A stretch of DNA of 64,000 nucleotides from Methylobacter luteus IMV-B-3098 (lineage in GTDB: Bacteria > Pseudomonadota > Gammaproteobacteria > Methylococcales > Methylomonadaceae), in assembly GCF_000427625.1 (NCBI RefSeq), contig NZ_KE386569.1, positions 952,215 through 1,016,214 of the forward strand, written 5' to 3'. Position numbers and translations under genes: made by a program. The notes beneath the pieces were generated by a model. It ran no database searches. It had not been told where the DNA came from and was given only the letters and a program-made list of their open reading frames with translations. The first letter of the stretch is position 1, and each line of letters begins with the position of its first letter. Positions 43,624 through 51,579 of this stretch are shown here, piece after piece.

Positions 43624-44988
43624 TTAATTGACCTTGCCGGGCTTCAACGGCTTGGCATCCAGCTCGAAATCCATGCGGATGCGCTGCGCAACGGTTTTGA
43701 CTTCTTTCTTGTTCTTGAACGGGCCGGCGATAACCTGATAAACGCCGTCTTTCTCCATTTTGCGCGCCGGGATCGGTGGTCCCTGATGCGACAGCATCGC
43801 GGCCAGCTGTTGGGCTTCAGTCTCATTGTCGAAGGTGGCCGCTAAAACAGCCCAATCGCTTTCCTTCAGTTCTTCGACAACAGGCTGGCCGTAGAGCTGA
43901 TCAGGGTGATCCACTTGCACGGCCGCTGTCGTTAGCTCTTTTATATCAGGGCTGCCGGTCAGTATGGGTGTAGGGATGCCGTCCGCGCGTTCAAGGATGC
44001 GGTCGACTTTTTCAAAATCGATGGATACGTTTTGCTGAGTGCCGATCTGTTTCAGCTCATTGATCAATTTCTTCTTCAGCTTGGGTTTTTGCTTGGCCCA
44101 TTTTTGCAGCGGTTCATGCGCTTCAAGGTAAAGCATCTCGTGATCCCAGGCCGTCAAATAAGGCTGATGAACAATTTGCACGGGCATCCCGACCTTGGAT
44201 TTATTGAATAGAACCTCGATATCCTCGGGATAAAGCTGTACGCAACCGTGGCTGATCTGCATGCCGATGCCGTAGGGCTTGTTGGTGCCGTGGATCAGAT
44301 ATCCGGAAAAGCCGAGCGGCATGGCGTATTTGCCGAGCGGGTTATTGGGGCCGGCGCGCACAACTTTTGGCAGCGGATCGCCTTTTTGGGCATGCTCACG
44401 GTGTATCGACTCCGGCACGGTCCAGGCCGGGTTGGCCCTTTTAGAGATGATTTTAGTCGATCCCATTGGTGTATTCCAGCCTTGGCGGCCAATGCCGACT
44501 GGATAAGTGAATAAGGTATCCGGTTGTTTTTGAGGGTAGAAGAACAGCCGCATATTGGCCAGGTTCAGTACGATGCCCTTATGAGGCGCCTCGGGCAGAA
44601 TAAAGCGTAAAGGCAGCAATACTTGACTGCCCGGCTGTGGCGTCCACGGGTCGATATTGACATTGGCTATCGTGATGTCGTTATAGCCCAGGCCGTAGTG
44701 TCGGGCAATATCGGGCAGGGTGTCATTCTCACGCGTATCGACAGTCGCCAGTGAGCCGACAATGTTCTGGCCGTCAGCCAGTTGGAAATTGTGGGGCTCA
44801 ATGTTTACCTGTTTCGTCAGTGTGGGAGAAGCGACCGGCGGCTCTTCCGAAGGACCAAAAAACGGCATACTCTGACAGCCGGCCAGAACACTGCCGAGCA
44901 GTATGCAAGCTAATAATAGTGAAGGGCGAAAAGCTGCTTTGCTTGAATGGAGCGGGTTGATTTTTAGTTTTTCTTCTAAGGTAAACAT
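43624..44988 (-). CDS. L,D-transpeptidase lipoprotein with LysM and SPOR domains
   Basis: A 454-residue cell-wall enzyme. A signal sequence with lipobox LAGC (Cys38) makes it a lipoprotein. A LysM-like domain (about 75-125; NDTLPDIARHYGLGYNDITI) precedes the YkuD domain (about 135-270) with HGTNKPYGIGMQISHGCVQL and catalytic Cys249. The C-terminus (about 375-450) has a SPOR domain (WAVLAATFDNETEAQQLAAM, VYQVIAGPFKNKKEV) that binds denuded glycan at the septum. It forms 3-3 cross-links in peptidoglycan or attaches proteins to it. The start codon has no clear ribosome binding site. Confidence 0.9.
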   Translation of the reverse strand: MFTLEEKLKINPLHSSKAAFRPSLLLACILLGSVLAGCQSMPFFGPSEEPPVASPTLTKQVNIEPHNFQLADGQNIVGSLATVDTRENDTLPDIARHYGLGYNDITIANVNIDPWTPQPGSQVLLPLRFILPEAPHKGIVLNLANMRLFFYPQKQPDTLFTYPVGIGRQGWNTPMGSTKIISKRANPAWTVPESIHREHAQKGDPLPKVVRAGPNNPLGKYAMPLGFSGYLIHGTNKPYGIGMQISHGCVQLYPEDIEVLFNKSKVGMPVQIVHQPYLTAWDHEMLYLEAHEPLQKWAKQKPKLKKKLINELKQIGTQQNVSIDFEKVDRILERADGIPTPILTGSPDIKELTTAAVQVDHPDQLYGQPVVEELKESDWAVLAATFDNETEAQQLAAMLSHQGPPIPARKMEKDGVYQVIAGPFKNKKEVKTVAQRIRMDFELDAKPLKPGKVN

Positions 44989-45229
44989 CTATGTAAATTT
45001 AAAAGTATAGTTGTAAATACCCGAGGCGAGCTGAAAATATCGCACGTAGGCAAATTAGACAATAGCCTAACTTGTCTTAATTAAGAAAAAATTAATAAAA
45101 GATTAAGATTTAGTGAGTCCGGCGATTATCGGATAATAAAAAGCCTGACTGGGGAATTGATTTAATGAGAGGAAAAATAGATAGTTAGCTACACAAGGTA
45201 AGGATGTACTTGTAAATAAGCAGGGGTAA

Positions 45230-45264
45230 CGACCCTTTAACAGTACTCCGCGGTTAAAGGGTCG
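45230..45264 (-). terminator. Hairpin after the KGG-repeat gene
   Basis: CGACCCTTTAAC and GTTAAAGGGTCG form a perfect 12-bp stem around an 11-base loop, 14 bases past the stop codon of the KGG gene. It looks like its transcription terminator, although the T-run is missing. Confidence 0.65.
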
Positions 45265-45278
45265 CTCCCGTTATGAAG

Positions 45279-45743
45279 TTAATGTTTTTTGCCACCGCCA
45301 TGGCTGTGCTGGCCGCCTTTACGACCTATTTCGGCCATATGCTCACTGCTTTGGCCTGATGCGCTTTTGCCTTTGCCGCCGCCTTCCCCCTCTTTACCGC
45401 CACGGGCGGCTTTGCCGCCTTTGCGGCCGGCTTCCCGGGCTTCTTCGGAAGTAAACTCATGAGCCGTGCCTTTTTCATGAGCGGCTTTGCCGCCTTTGCG
45501 GCCGGCTTCCCGGGCTTCTTCCGGCGTAAACTCGTGGGCTGTGCCTCTTTCATGAGCGACTTGACCACCTTTGCGGCCGGCTTCCCGGGCTTCTTCCGGC
45601 GTAAACTCATGGGCTGTGCCTTTTTGATGAGCGGCATGGCCACCTTTACTGGCTATCTCGCGTTGTTTTGCTTCATCCATTGATGCAAAACCGCGGGCTG
45701 ATTTGCCCTGGCCCGAACTGCTGGTACCTCTTTGCTGAGTCAT
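45279..45743 (-). CDS. KGG-repeat stress protein (GsiB/Em-like)
   Basis: A 154-residue hydrophilic protein made of near-identical units of about 28 residues, each holding KGG-A-HE-GTAHEFTPEEAREAG. Such KGG motifs are typical of general stress protein GsiB and plant Em-type hydrophilins that protect proteins in desiccation. It has no signal peptide and is rich in Gly, Lys, Glu and His. GAGGAG lies before the ATG. Units differ by single substitutions at the DNA level, so repeat number may vary between strains. Confidence 0.9.
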   Translation of the reverse strand: MTQQRGTSSSGQGKSARGFASMDEAKQREIASKGGHAAHQKGTAHEFTPEEAREAGRKGGQVAHERGTAHEFTPEEAREAGRKGGKAAHEKGTAHEFTSEEAREAGRKGGKAARGGKEGEGGGKGKSASGQSSEHMAEIGRKGGQHSHGGGKKH

Positions 45744-46014
45744 GATCGTGTCTCCTCAAACATTAAGATTAATTATTGGTTAGCCCTTATTTGGGGAATA
45801 AAACCAAACACATCTTCTTTTTTTGTATATAAAAAAAGAGTAATTAAAATATACCAACGGCCCAATGAAGTTCTGTGCGCTAGCGTACATTCGAGGTCTG
45901 CAACGATAGGCAGAATAAAAAAACGACAGGCTCCGCGCCTGGCAAGGTCTAGCAAGTGCTCTGGCTCATATCGCTAACCTATAAAAAATCTACTATGCAG
46001 AAGAGGGGATAACA

Positions 46015-46404
46015 TTGTCTGATCACATTCAATTACAAATTCACCACGTCAGCATTATTGTGTCCGACACGATGAAGGCGCTGAGGTTTTACAGCGGCAT
46101 ACTGGGTCTGAAGACCTGCGAGCGCCCGGATTTGCTTTTTCCGGGTGCCTGGTTGCAACTCGGCGCACAGCAGATTCATCTGCTCGAAGTGCCTAATCCC
46201 GACCGGAATGAAGACCGCCCCGAACACGGCGGACTCGATCGCCATACCGCTTTTCTGGTCAATGATCTGGACGCCGTTCGGCAGCAACTGGAGCTGCAGG
46301 ATATTTACTACACGTTAAGCAAATCGGGACGCCGGGCCTTGTTCTGCCGCGACCCTGACGGCAATGCCGTGGAATTGATCCAGGATTTGAGCGCTGTGAC
46401 TTAA
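46015..46404 (+). CDS. VOC-family (glyoxalase/bleomycin-resistance fold) protein
   Basis: A 129-residue metal-dependent protein. IHHVSIIVSDTMKALRFYSG opens the first beta-alpha-beta unit (His metal ligand), IHLLEVPNP supplies a second ligand and the DPDGNAVELIQ end carries the Glu ligand. This is one VOC module pair; the substrate could be a dioxygenase substrate, methylglyoxal adduct or antibiotic. It starts with TTG behind a good AGAGGGG. Confidence 0.8.
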   Translation: MSDHIQLQIHHVSIIVSDTMKALRFYSGILGLKTCERPDLLFPGAWLQLGAQQIHLLEVPNPDRNEDRPEHGGLDRHTAFLVNDLDAVRQQLELQDIYYTLSKSGRRALFCRDPDGNAVELIQDLSAVT

Positions 46405-46595
46405 AACAAGGGCTGATCGCCTGATTTATGCCGTTTGCCGCGCGTAGGGCAGGGAGCGCGTATCTTCTCAGAGCCGTAATAATTGGGTGAATTTTGAAAG
46501 ATATGCTGCGGGATGGGGCATGCCGCCCCGTCCCGCTCCAGGTGAATTCGACCCTGCAGTTGTTTAACATGTGCTAATAACACACGGGGAGACCC

Positions 46596-48338
46596 ATGAA
46601 CCGGTTAAACCAGTTAATCTCGACGCTTGCCGATCGGCCTTTTCATCAGGTGCAGTTGTTAAAGGATGACTATGACTTTCCTGGCTTCAACTTCAGGCTG
46701 ATCAGGGTTCAGCGCAGTCCCGGCGCCCATCCCGCCTCGATCGCCTCGGTCACTGTATCCCGGCATGGCAGCGCCATTCCCGAGGCTTTTCTACAAGCCG
46801 AAGACGGCAAACTGGCCGTCGCCGATTTTCTGATTCGCCGCTTCCGCCAGGGCATTGACAGGTTCGCGCTGCAAAATCGCGGCAAGGAAGGCAGCGGTTC
46901 GTTCCATACCATCGAGTTAAGCCAGAAAATGCTGGAAAGGGACAGTGTTTTGATCGACCGGACCGCCATTGAACTGCGCTTCATGATCAGCCTGCCCGCC
47001 AAAGGGCGAGGCGGCGGTGTTTTCGATGCCGAGCAGGCGCGGATCATGATGAATCAGGAACTGCCCGCCATCGTCGATGCCACGTTTTTTTATGACCGTT
47101 ACGACGAGCAAACCAGGGCGCAGCTGGAACAGTTTGTCGAAGTGCTAACCACGCGCACCGTCATCAGCCGGTTTATGCAAGAGCATCGGCTGGTCGCTTT
47201 TATAGCCGACGGCGCCCGGTTGCCGCGCAACAGCGGCATCGACGACAGGCCAGCGTCGGACGGGGCCGTAACAGCCTTCCAATCGCCTGATTCACTGCAA
47301 GTTGACATCCCGCTGCCGGATGGCCGCCGCCTGACCGGCATGGGCATCCGGGAGGGCATCACCTGCATTACCGGCGGCGGCTATCACGGCAAATCGACCC
47401 TGATGCAGGCGATCCTGGCCGGCGTCTACGCGCATGTGCCGGGCGATGGCCGCGAATGGGTCGTGACGCGCGAGGATGCGTTCTTTATCCGGGCCGAAGA
47501 CGGGCGCAGCATCCGGGACGTGGACATCAGCCCTTTTATCGGCGACCTGCCGAACGGCCTGAAGACTGATCATTTTTCCTCGGACAATGCCAGCGGCAGC
47601 ACGTCGCAGGCGGCCGCCATCGTCGAGGCCATCGAAAGCGGATCGAGATTGCTGCTGTTCGATGAGGATACCTGCGCGACCAATTTTCTGGTACGCGATG
47701 CCTTGATCGGGCAGGTGCTGGAGGCTTCGCTGGAGCCGATCAGGCCGCTTTACGCCACGGTACGGTCGCTCTGGAGCAAGCAGCGCGTGTCGATGATTTT
47801 CGTGGTCGGCGGCCTGGGGCTTTTTCTGATGAAAGCCGATACCTGCCTGCTGATGGCCCATTACCGCTGCCACGACATCACCGCCAAAGTGCGCGACAGG
47901 CTTGGCGCGATTGTCGATGAGGCCGCGCCGATCGAAGACCGTCCGTCAACGCGCCGGCTGGCCGCCGATAACTTTGACCCGGCTTATGAAAACAAGCGCC
48001 TGAAAAAGACGATCGCCAAACGCATCAAACCGCTGCGTAATGCGCCGAAGCAACTGGAGTACGGCATGGACCTGATCAATCTGGAGGCCGTCGCGCAGAT
48101 CGCGGAAGCCCCGCAGGTGTTGGCTCTGGGCTATTGCCTGCTGGCGCTACGCTATAAAATCAATCAGCCCGCCGGCCAGCCCGAAACCATCGGGTTCTGG
48201 ATAGAGCGGCTTTATGACGATATCGCCGAACATGGCTTGCCGGTCCTGGCGCCCGATTATCCCGGCACGCTGTCCATGCCGCGCAAATACGAACTGGCCG
48301 CCGCCATCAACCGGATAAGGTCGTTGCGGATTGCATAG
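46596..48338 (+). CDS. Predicted ATPase of the ABC class
   Basis: A 580-residue cytoplasmic protein with an ABC-type nucleotide-binding core. Walker A is GGGYHGKST (about 260-268) and Walker B LLLFDEDTCATNFL (Asp356, Glu357). A signature-like SGSTSQAAAIVEAIE lies between them. The order, length and GGGYHGKS variant are typical of this stand-alone family, which lacks membrane domains and has no proven function. GGGGAG precedes the ATG. It is transcribed alone; a small GC-rich hairpin (about 46510-46537) lies in its leader. Confidence 0.9.
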   Translation: MNRLNQLISTLADRPFHQVQLLKDDYDFPGFNFRLIRVQRSPGAHPASIASVTVSRHGSAIPEAFLQAEDGKLAVADFLIRRFRQGIDRFALQNRGKEGSGSFHTIELSQKMLERDSVLIDRTAIELRFMISLPAKGRGGGVFDAEQARIMMNQELPAIVDATFFYDRYDEQTRAQLEQFVEVLTTRTVISRFMQEHRLVAFIADGARLPRNSGIDDRPASDGAVTAFQSPDSLQVDIPLPDGRRLTGMGIREGITCITGGGYHGKSTLMQAILAGVYAHVPGDGREWVVTREDAFFIRAEDGRSIRDVDISPFIGDLPNGLKTDHFSSDNASGSTSQAAAIVEAIESGSRLLLFDEDTCATNFLVRDALIGQVLEASLEPIRPLYATVRSLWSKQRVSMIFVVGGLGLFLMKADTCLLMAHYRCHDITAKVRDRLGAIVDEAAPIEDRPSTRRLAADNFDPAYENKRLKKTIAKRIKPLRNAPKQLEYGMDLINLEAVAQIAEAPQVLALGYCLLALRYKINQPAGQPETIGFWIERLYDDIAEHGLPVLAPDYPGTLSMPRKYELAAAINRIRSLRIA

Positions 48339-48751
48339 TTTTTGTGATGGTGTGCGTAATTTGAAAGAGTTAAGCTTTGTGTGTTGTTTTCAGAAGATAA
48401 CCACACGAAATATCAGCAGTCGATTGCACTGCCGATGGGTCGTTTTCAGAAGACGACGGCTTGGAATATTAAGAGCGAATTACACGGCCGAGGAATCCTC
48501 CCTGGTTGTCCGTATCCGAATCGTCAGAGGTGGACACGTATGTGTCAAAAGCAGCCTTTAAATCATTCAAAGCAGGCTTCGCAGCAATAATGCCAAGCCA
48601 TAACTATCAATTATTATTTCAAGGTCGATAGAGTGTTGTAAGTATAGCGATTCCGATCACGGAAGCGCTCAGAAATGGACCCAGAAAATTGGACAACCCG
48701 TAAGCTGTATTGCTCAACAGCTTGCAGAGCTTTGCTTGCAACAACAGCGTA
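48339..48751. other. Intergenic region with imperfect direct repeats
   Basis: About 410 bases without a supportable gene. Two diverged copies of a segment of about 50 bases (from TTTTCAGAAGA to CGGCCGAGG-like ends) lie at about 48383-48436 and 48434-48492. This looks like an old tandem duplication. The right end runs into the REPIN-like hairpins. Confidence 0.4.
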
Positions 48752-48868
48752 GTAGGGCGGTTTTGCACAGCAAACCGCCATTTCAAGCAGGCCAAGTATT
48801 ATTGAGGGACGTTACGGTTTCAACACTCCGTTTGTTGGTGGATTGCCAAGGCAAATCCACCCTACGAA
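48752..48868. repeat. REPIN-like pair of inverted REP hairpins
   Basis: The first hairpin (stem GGCGGTTT/AAACCGCC, 48756-48779) is preceded by GTAGG, and the second (stem GGTGGATT/AATCCACC, 48837-48861) is followed by CCTACGA. In opposite orientations both carry the hairpin plus CCTAC tail, separated by about 57 bases. This is the arrangement of a REPIN element; a REP singlet of the same tail is at 18172. Confidence 0.65.
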
Positions 48869-48883
48869 TCATCCGCCATACGG

Positions 48884-49228
48884 GCCTATATCGGCACCCG
48901 CCCCTCCAGGAAGCGCATCAAACGGATGGTGGACAGCCTCAGCGAGGAGACGGATCGCCGCCGAGTGAAGCTGGATGCCGAGTATGTGGTGAAACGGCTT
49001 AACCGGAAACTGACGGGGTGGGCGAACTATTTCTGCCTCGGCCAGGTCAGCCCCGCGTATCGAGCCGTTAACAGCCATGCCATACAACGGCTACGCCGGT
49101 GGTTATGCAAGAAACACAAGGTTCGAGGCTTGGGGGGAAAGCGCTACCCGGATCAATACCTCTACGAAGAGTTGGGATTGATTAATTTGCCATCGCGAAC
49201 CCATAACTTTCCGTGGGCGAAAACATGA
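48884..49228 (+). pseudogene. C-terminal fragment of a group II intron reverse transcriptase/maturase
   Basis: An open frame with no start (about 115 residues) begins AYIGTRPSRKRIKRMVDSLS and continues with VVKRLNRKLTGWANYFCLGQ, AYRAVNSHAIQRLRRWLCKK and YLYEELGLINLPS. These are the maturase X domain and C-terminal of group II intron proteins (RLNR-L-GWANYF is the strongest mark). The reverse transcriptase domain is missing. The frame ends at 49228 just before the ribozyme 3' end. Confidence 0.88.
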
Positions 49229-49240
49229 GTGCTTGTCCGA

Positions 49241-49273
49241 GAGCCCGGTGCCTTAATAGGGCACGCCGGGTTC
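49241..49273 (+). ncRNA. Group II intron domain V
   Basis: A 33-nt hairpin starting GAGCCCGG, with an AGC catalytic triad and a CG bulge after GGCA, then CCGGGTTC. This is the conserved core of bacterial group II introns. Domain VI-like sequence follows (about 49274-49387), ending near the start of the IS982 element. It shows that the 3' ribozyme end is intact although the protein and 5' end are lost. Confidence 0.8.
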
Positions 49274-49390
49274 GATGAGCGGGATGTGAAAACGGAGTGA
49301 TGGCTCGGCTATTGAGGCACCGCCAGACGAAAGGGGCGACAACAGCTAGGCTGAGCCTTAGGCCACCGCGTCACATCTCGACTCTACCAT

Positions 49391-50384
49391 AACCTCAGTT
49401 CGGTTTAAGCATTCGAAATAAAAGGCAACCAATCGACATCGCGCAAATTGAGAGCCGGCTTTTTCTCCTGATAGGTATAGGCCACCAGACAAGCGATGAT
49501 ATTGGACAAATAGTTGCTCAAAGAACGATGCCGCGAGTGTTCAAGATCGCCAATATTCTTGAGTTGATCATTGATCGTTTCAATGATGCTACGCTTGCGC
49601 AGCAAACATTTGTCAAACACATCCATCACTTGCGGCTTCATGTTTTTCTTCAGCGTAGTAATCAGCGTGACATTCTGATGGGCCAATAAGTCAGTTAACT
49701 TCCTGGAAATATAGCCCCGGTCGCCAAACAGCTTTCCCGTCAATGATTTCACCAGATCGGGGACTGGTTTGCGATCATCGACATTGCCCGGTGTGATGCA
49801 AAATGACAGAATCTCGCCCTGGTCATTGACGATCAGATGCAATTTGAAGCCATAAAACCAGCCGGTCGACGATTTGCCGCGCCCGGCTTCCTGGGTGAAG
49901 GTTTTGTGCCGGGGAATACGGATATTCTCGCACACGCCCAGCGGTGTTGAATCAATAAAGGCAATACCTGCCGAAGCGCCTCGGCGACTGGCCATAAAGG
50001 CGGTGAGCGGCGCCAACAGTTTTGGCATCAGCTCGATAAAGCGATTATAGCTTAGCAGATTAGGAAACTCAGCTCGCCAATAGCGCTGCACATGCCTCAG
50101 ATAAAACCATTTGAAGGTTCGAAAACCGGCTTGATGGTAAGCCACTAAAATCGTGATCATCTCGCTATCACTCATCCGATGGAGACGATGGCGTTTCTTC
50201 TTACCTTGGGTTAATTGATTTTTTTGCCAGTCCGCTATAAAGGTTTGGCAAAAATCGTCCACATCGCAGAATAAGTGTGTTAATTTCATAAAGGCAGGTT
50301 TTTGTTCGGAGAAAGTTAGCGTCGAAAACTTATTTTCTCTTTTATAACAAGAACCTGCTCCCTTTTTTATCCCGAACTCAGGTT
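49391..50384 (-). mobile_element. IS982-family insertion sequence
   Basis: Terminal inverted repeats AACCTCAGTTCGG (49391-49403) and CCGAACTCAGGTT (50372-50384) agree at 12 of 13 positions and enclose one transposase gene. No clear target duplication is visible: the left flank is group II intron 3' sequence and the right flank is the last codons of the HEAT-like gene, which would be expected if a deletion occurred beside the insertion. Confidence 0.8.
49405..50289 (-). CDS. IS982-family transposase
   Basis: A 294-residue DDE transposase. The N-terminus has HRMSDSEMITILVAYHQAGF and FKWFYLRH; catalytic residues are in AFIDSTPL (first Asp), LFGDRGYIS (second Asp) and KRSIIETINDQLK (Glu). The order and length match the IS982 family. 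The frame is intact, so the element may be active. Confidence 0.92.
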   Translation of the reverse strand: MKLTHLFCDVDDFCQTFIADWQKNQLTQGKKKRHRLHRMSDSEMITILVAYHQAGFRTFKWFYLRHVQRYWRAEFPNLLSYNRFIELMPKLLAPLTAFMASRRGASAGIAFIDSTPLGVCENIRIPRHKTFTQEAGRGKSSTGWFYGFKLHLIVNDQGEILSFCITPGNVDDRKPVPDLVKSLTGKLFGDRGYISRKLTDLLAHQNVTLITTLKKNMKPQVMDVFDKCLLRKRSIIETINDQLKNIGDLEHSRHRSLSNYLSNIIACLVAYTYQEKKPALNLRDVDWLPFISNA

Positions 50385-51579
50385 ACTTAAGCAATCGCCA
50401 TTCTCTCATATTCCCCAAACGATATCGTGATGGATTCACTATCCAATCCGTTGCAGCAAAGATATAATCATCAAGTTCGTTGCGAACCTTAATTTCCGGG
50501 AGATAATAACTAGTCATATTTCGCGTATCTGAAGGATGTTCAAACCAAGAATAATAAGACCCTCCAACCTTGAAATATTTTTCCTCGGGAATCCTTCCAA
50601 GCAAATCCAATAATCTTTCCTTCTGAATATTGGCTAATTTTCGCCGGTCATCCGAAGTGGAAAATTCATGAATAAAATCTGCCGTCCAGGTCACTTGACC
50701 TCCTTGCAACAGAAACAACTCCGGCTCATATCCTTGAGGCAATATAATTCCCTGATATTTTAGATGCTCCCTATGAGAATAGCTCCTAATGGGATTGGAC
50801 GTGTAGAAACGCTGCATTACATTGAGGAAAGGACTGTTCAATGATTGATCCTGAACCATTAAGCGCTGAAAAGCCAGAGCTACAAGCGCCGTTTTCAACC
50901 AACTTCTATCAATTCCATAAAAAATCTCATGCTGTTGATTGGCAATAGATCGGAGTAGATCGATAAGGCGTGGATCGGAAACACGACTTAAAGCCACGAG
51001 AGCTAAGTAGAATAAGCGCGGATCGCGCTCAGTCAAGAGAGATTCCAGTAGTTTTTGACCTTCCATACATCCGTGATATGCCAAAGCATAAGCAGCCTGG
51101 GTGGCTATCGGTCGGTCATGCCCAAGCAATTCCAACAGACGCGGAACGACTAGTTCTTGCGGGGCTGCCGCCAGCACATCGGCATGAAAAGCATCGCGAT
51201 GCTCTATAATGTCAGCGATGAGTAAATCCAGACATTCATCCGTTAGATATTCCGCCCATCGGATAAGCCAACCATCGCTTCTTGTGGAACTCTTAGTCTG
51301 ATCGATGCCTAAATAAGGGTGCCGATTCAGGCTGTTTGCAGTAAGGTGAATAATCCCACGAGGATCACCCAACTGGATCAGAATACGTGCAGCAATGACC
51401 CGATTCCCTAGGGCTCCAACTTTCAATTGATGAACGACTAGATCCATAACATTCTCCTCCACAATCAGATGAGGAAAGTCATCAAGCGTGTGTAGAGCCT
51501 TGCCTGCATCAAAGCCACCTCGGCTTTTCAATGCAGAATCTAAAAGCTTTCCAATATTTTCTGGTATGTCCACAATCAT
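50383..51579 (-). CDS. HEAT-repeat-like cytoplasmic protein
   Basis: A 398-residue protein without a signal peptide. Repeated helix pairs occur at about 50-85, 100-140, 150-215 and beyond (NRVIAARILIQLGDPRGIIH, VVPRLLELLGHDRPIATQAA, LVALSRVSDPRLIDLLRSI), typical of HEAT/armadillo-like solenoids. The rest is mixed and unrecognised. Its start overlaps the stop of the transglutaminase-fold gene by ATGA, so translation is coupled. The stop codon uses two bases of the IS982 terminal repeat, so the original C-terminus may be lost. The gene is AT-richer than its upstream neighbour's body. Confidence 0.6.
   Translation of the reverse strand: MIVDIPENIGKLLDSALKSRGGFDAGKALHTLDDFPHLIVEENVMDLVVHQLKVGALGNRVIAARILIQLGDPRGIIHLTANSLNRHPYLGIDQTKSSTRSDGWLIRWAEYLTDECLDLLIADIIEHRDAFHADVLAAAPQELVVPRLLELLGHDRPIATQAAYALAYHGCMEGQKLLESLLTERDPRLFYLALVALSRVSDPRLIDLLRSIANQQHEIFYGIDRSWLKTALVALAFQRLMVQDQSLNSPFLNVMQRFYTSNPIRSYSHREHLKYQGIILPQGYEPELFLLQGGQVTWTADFIHEFSTSDDRRKLANIQKERLLDLLGRIPEEKYFKVGGSYYSWFEHPSDTRNMTSYYLPEIKVRNELDDYIFAATDWIVNPSRYRLGNMREWRLLK

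Noticed and set aside
45279..45743. Repeat array as a CRISPR
   Set aside because: The repeats of about 84 nt are in-frame coding copies of a KGG protein with no spacers of constant length.
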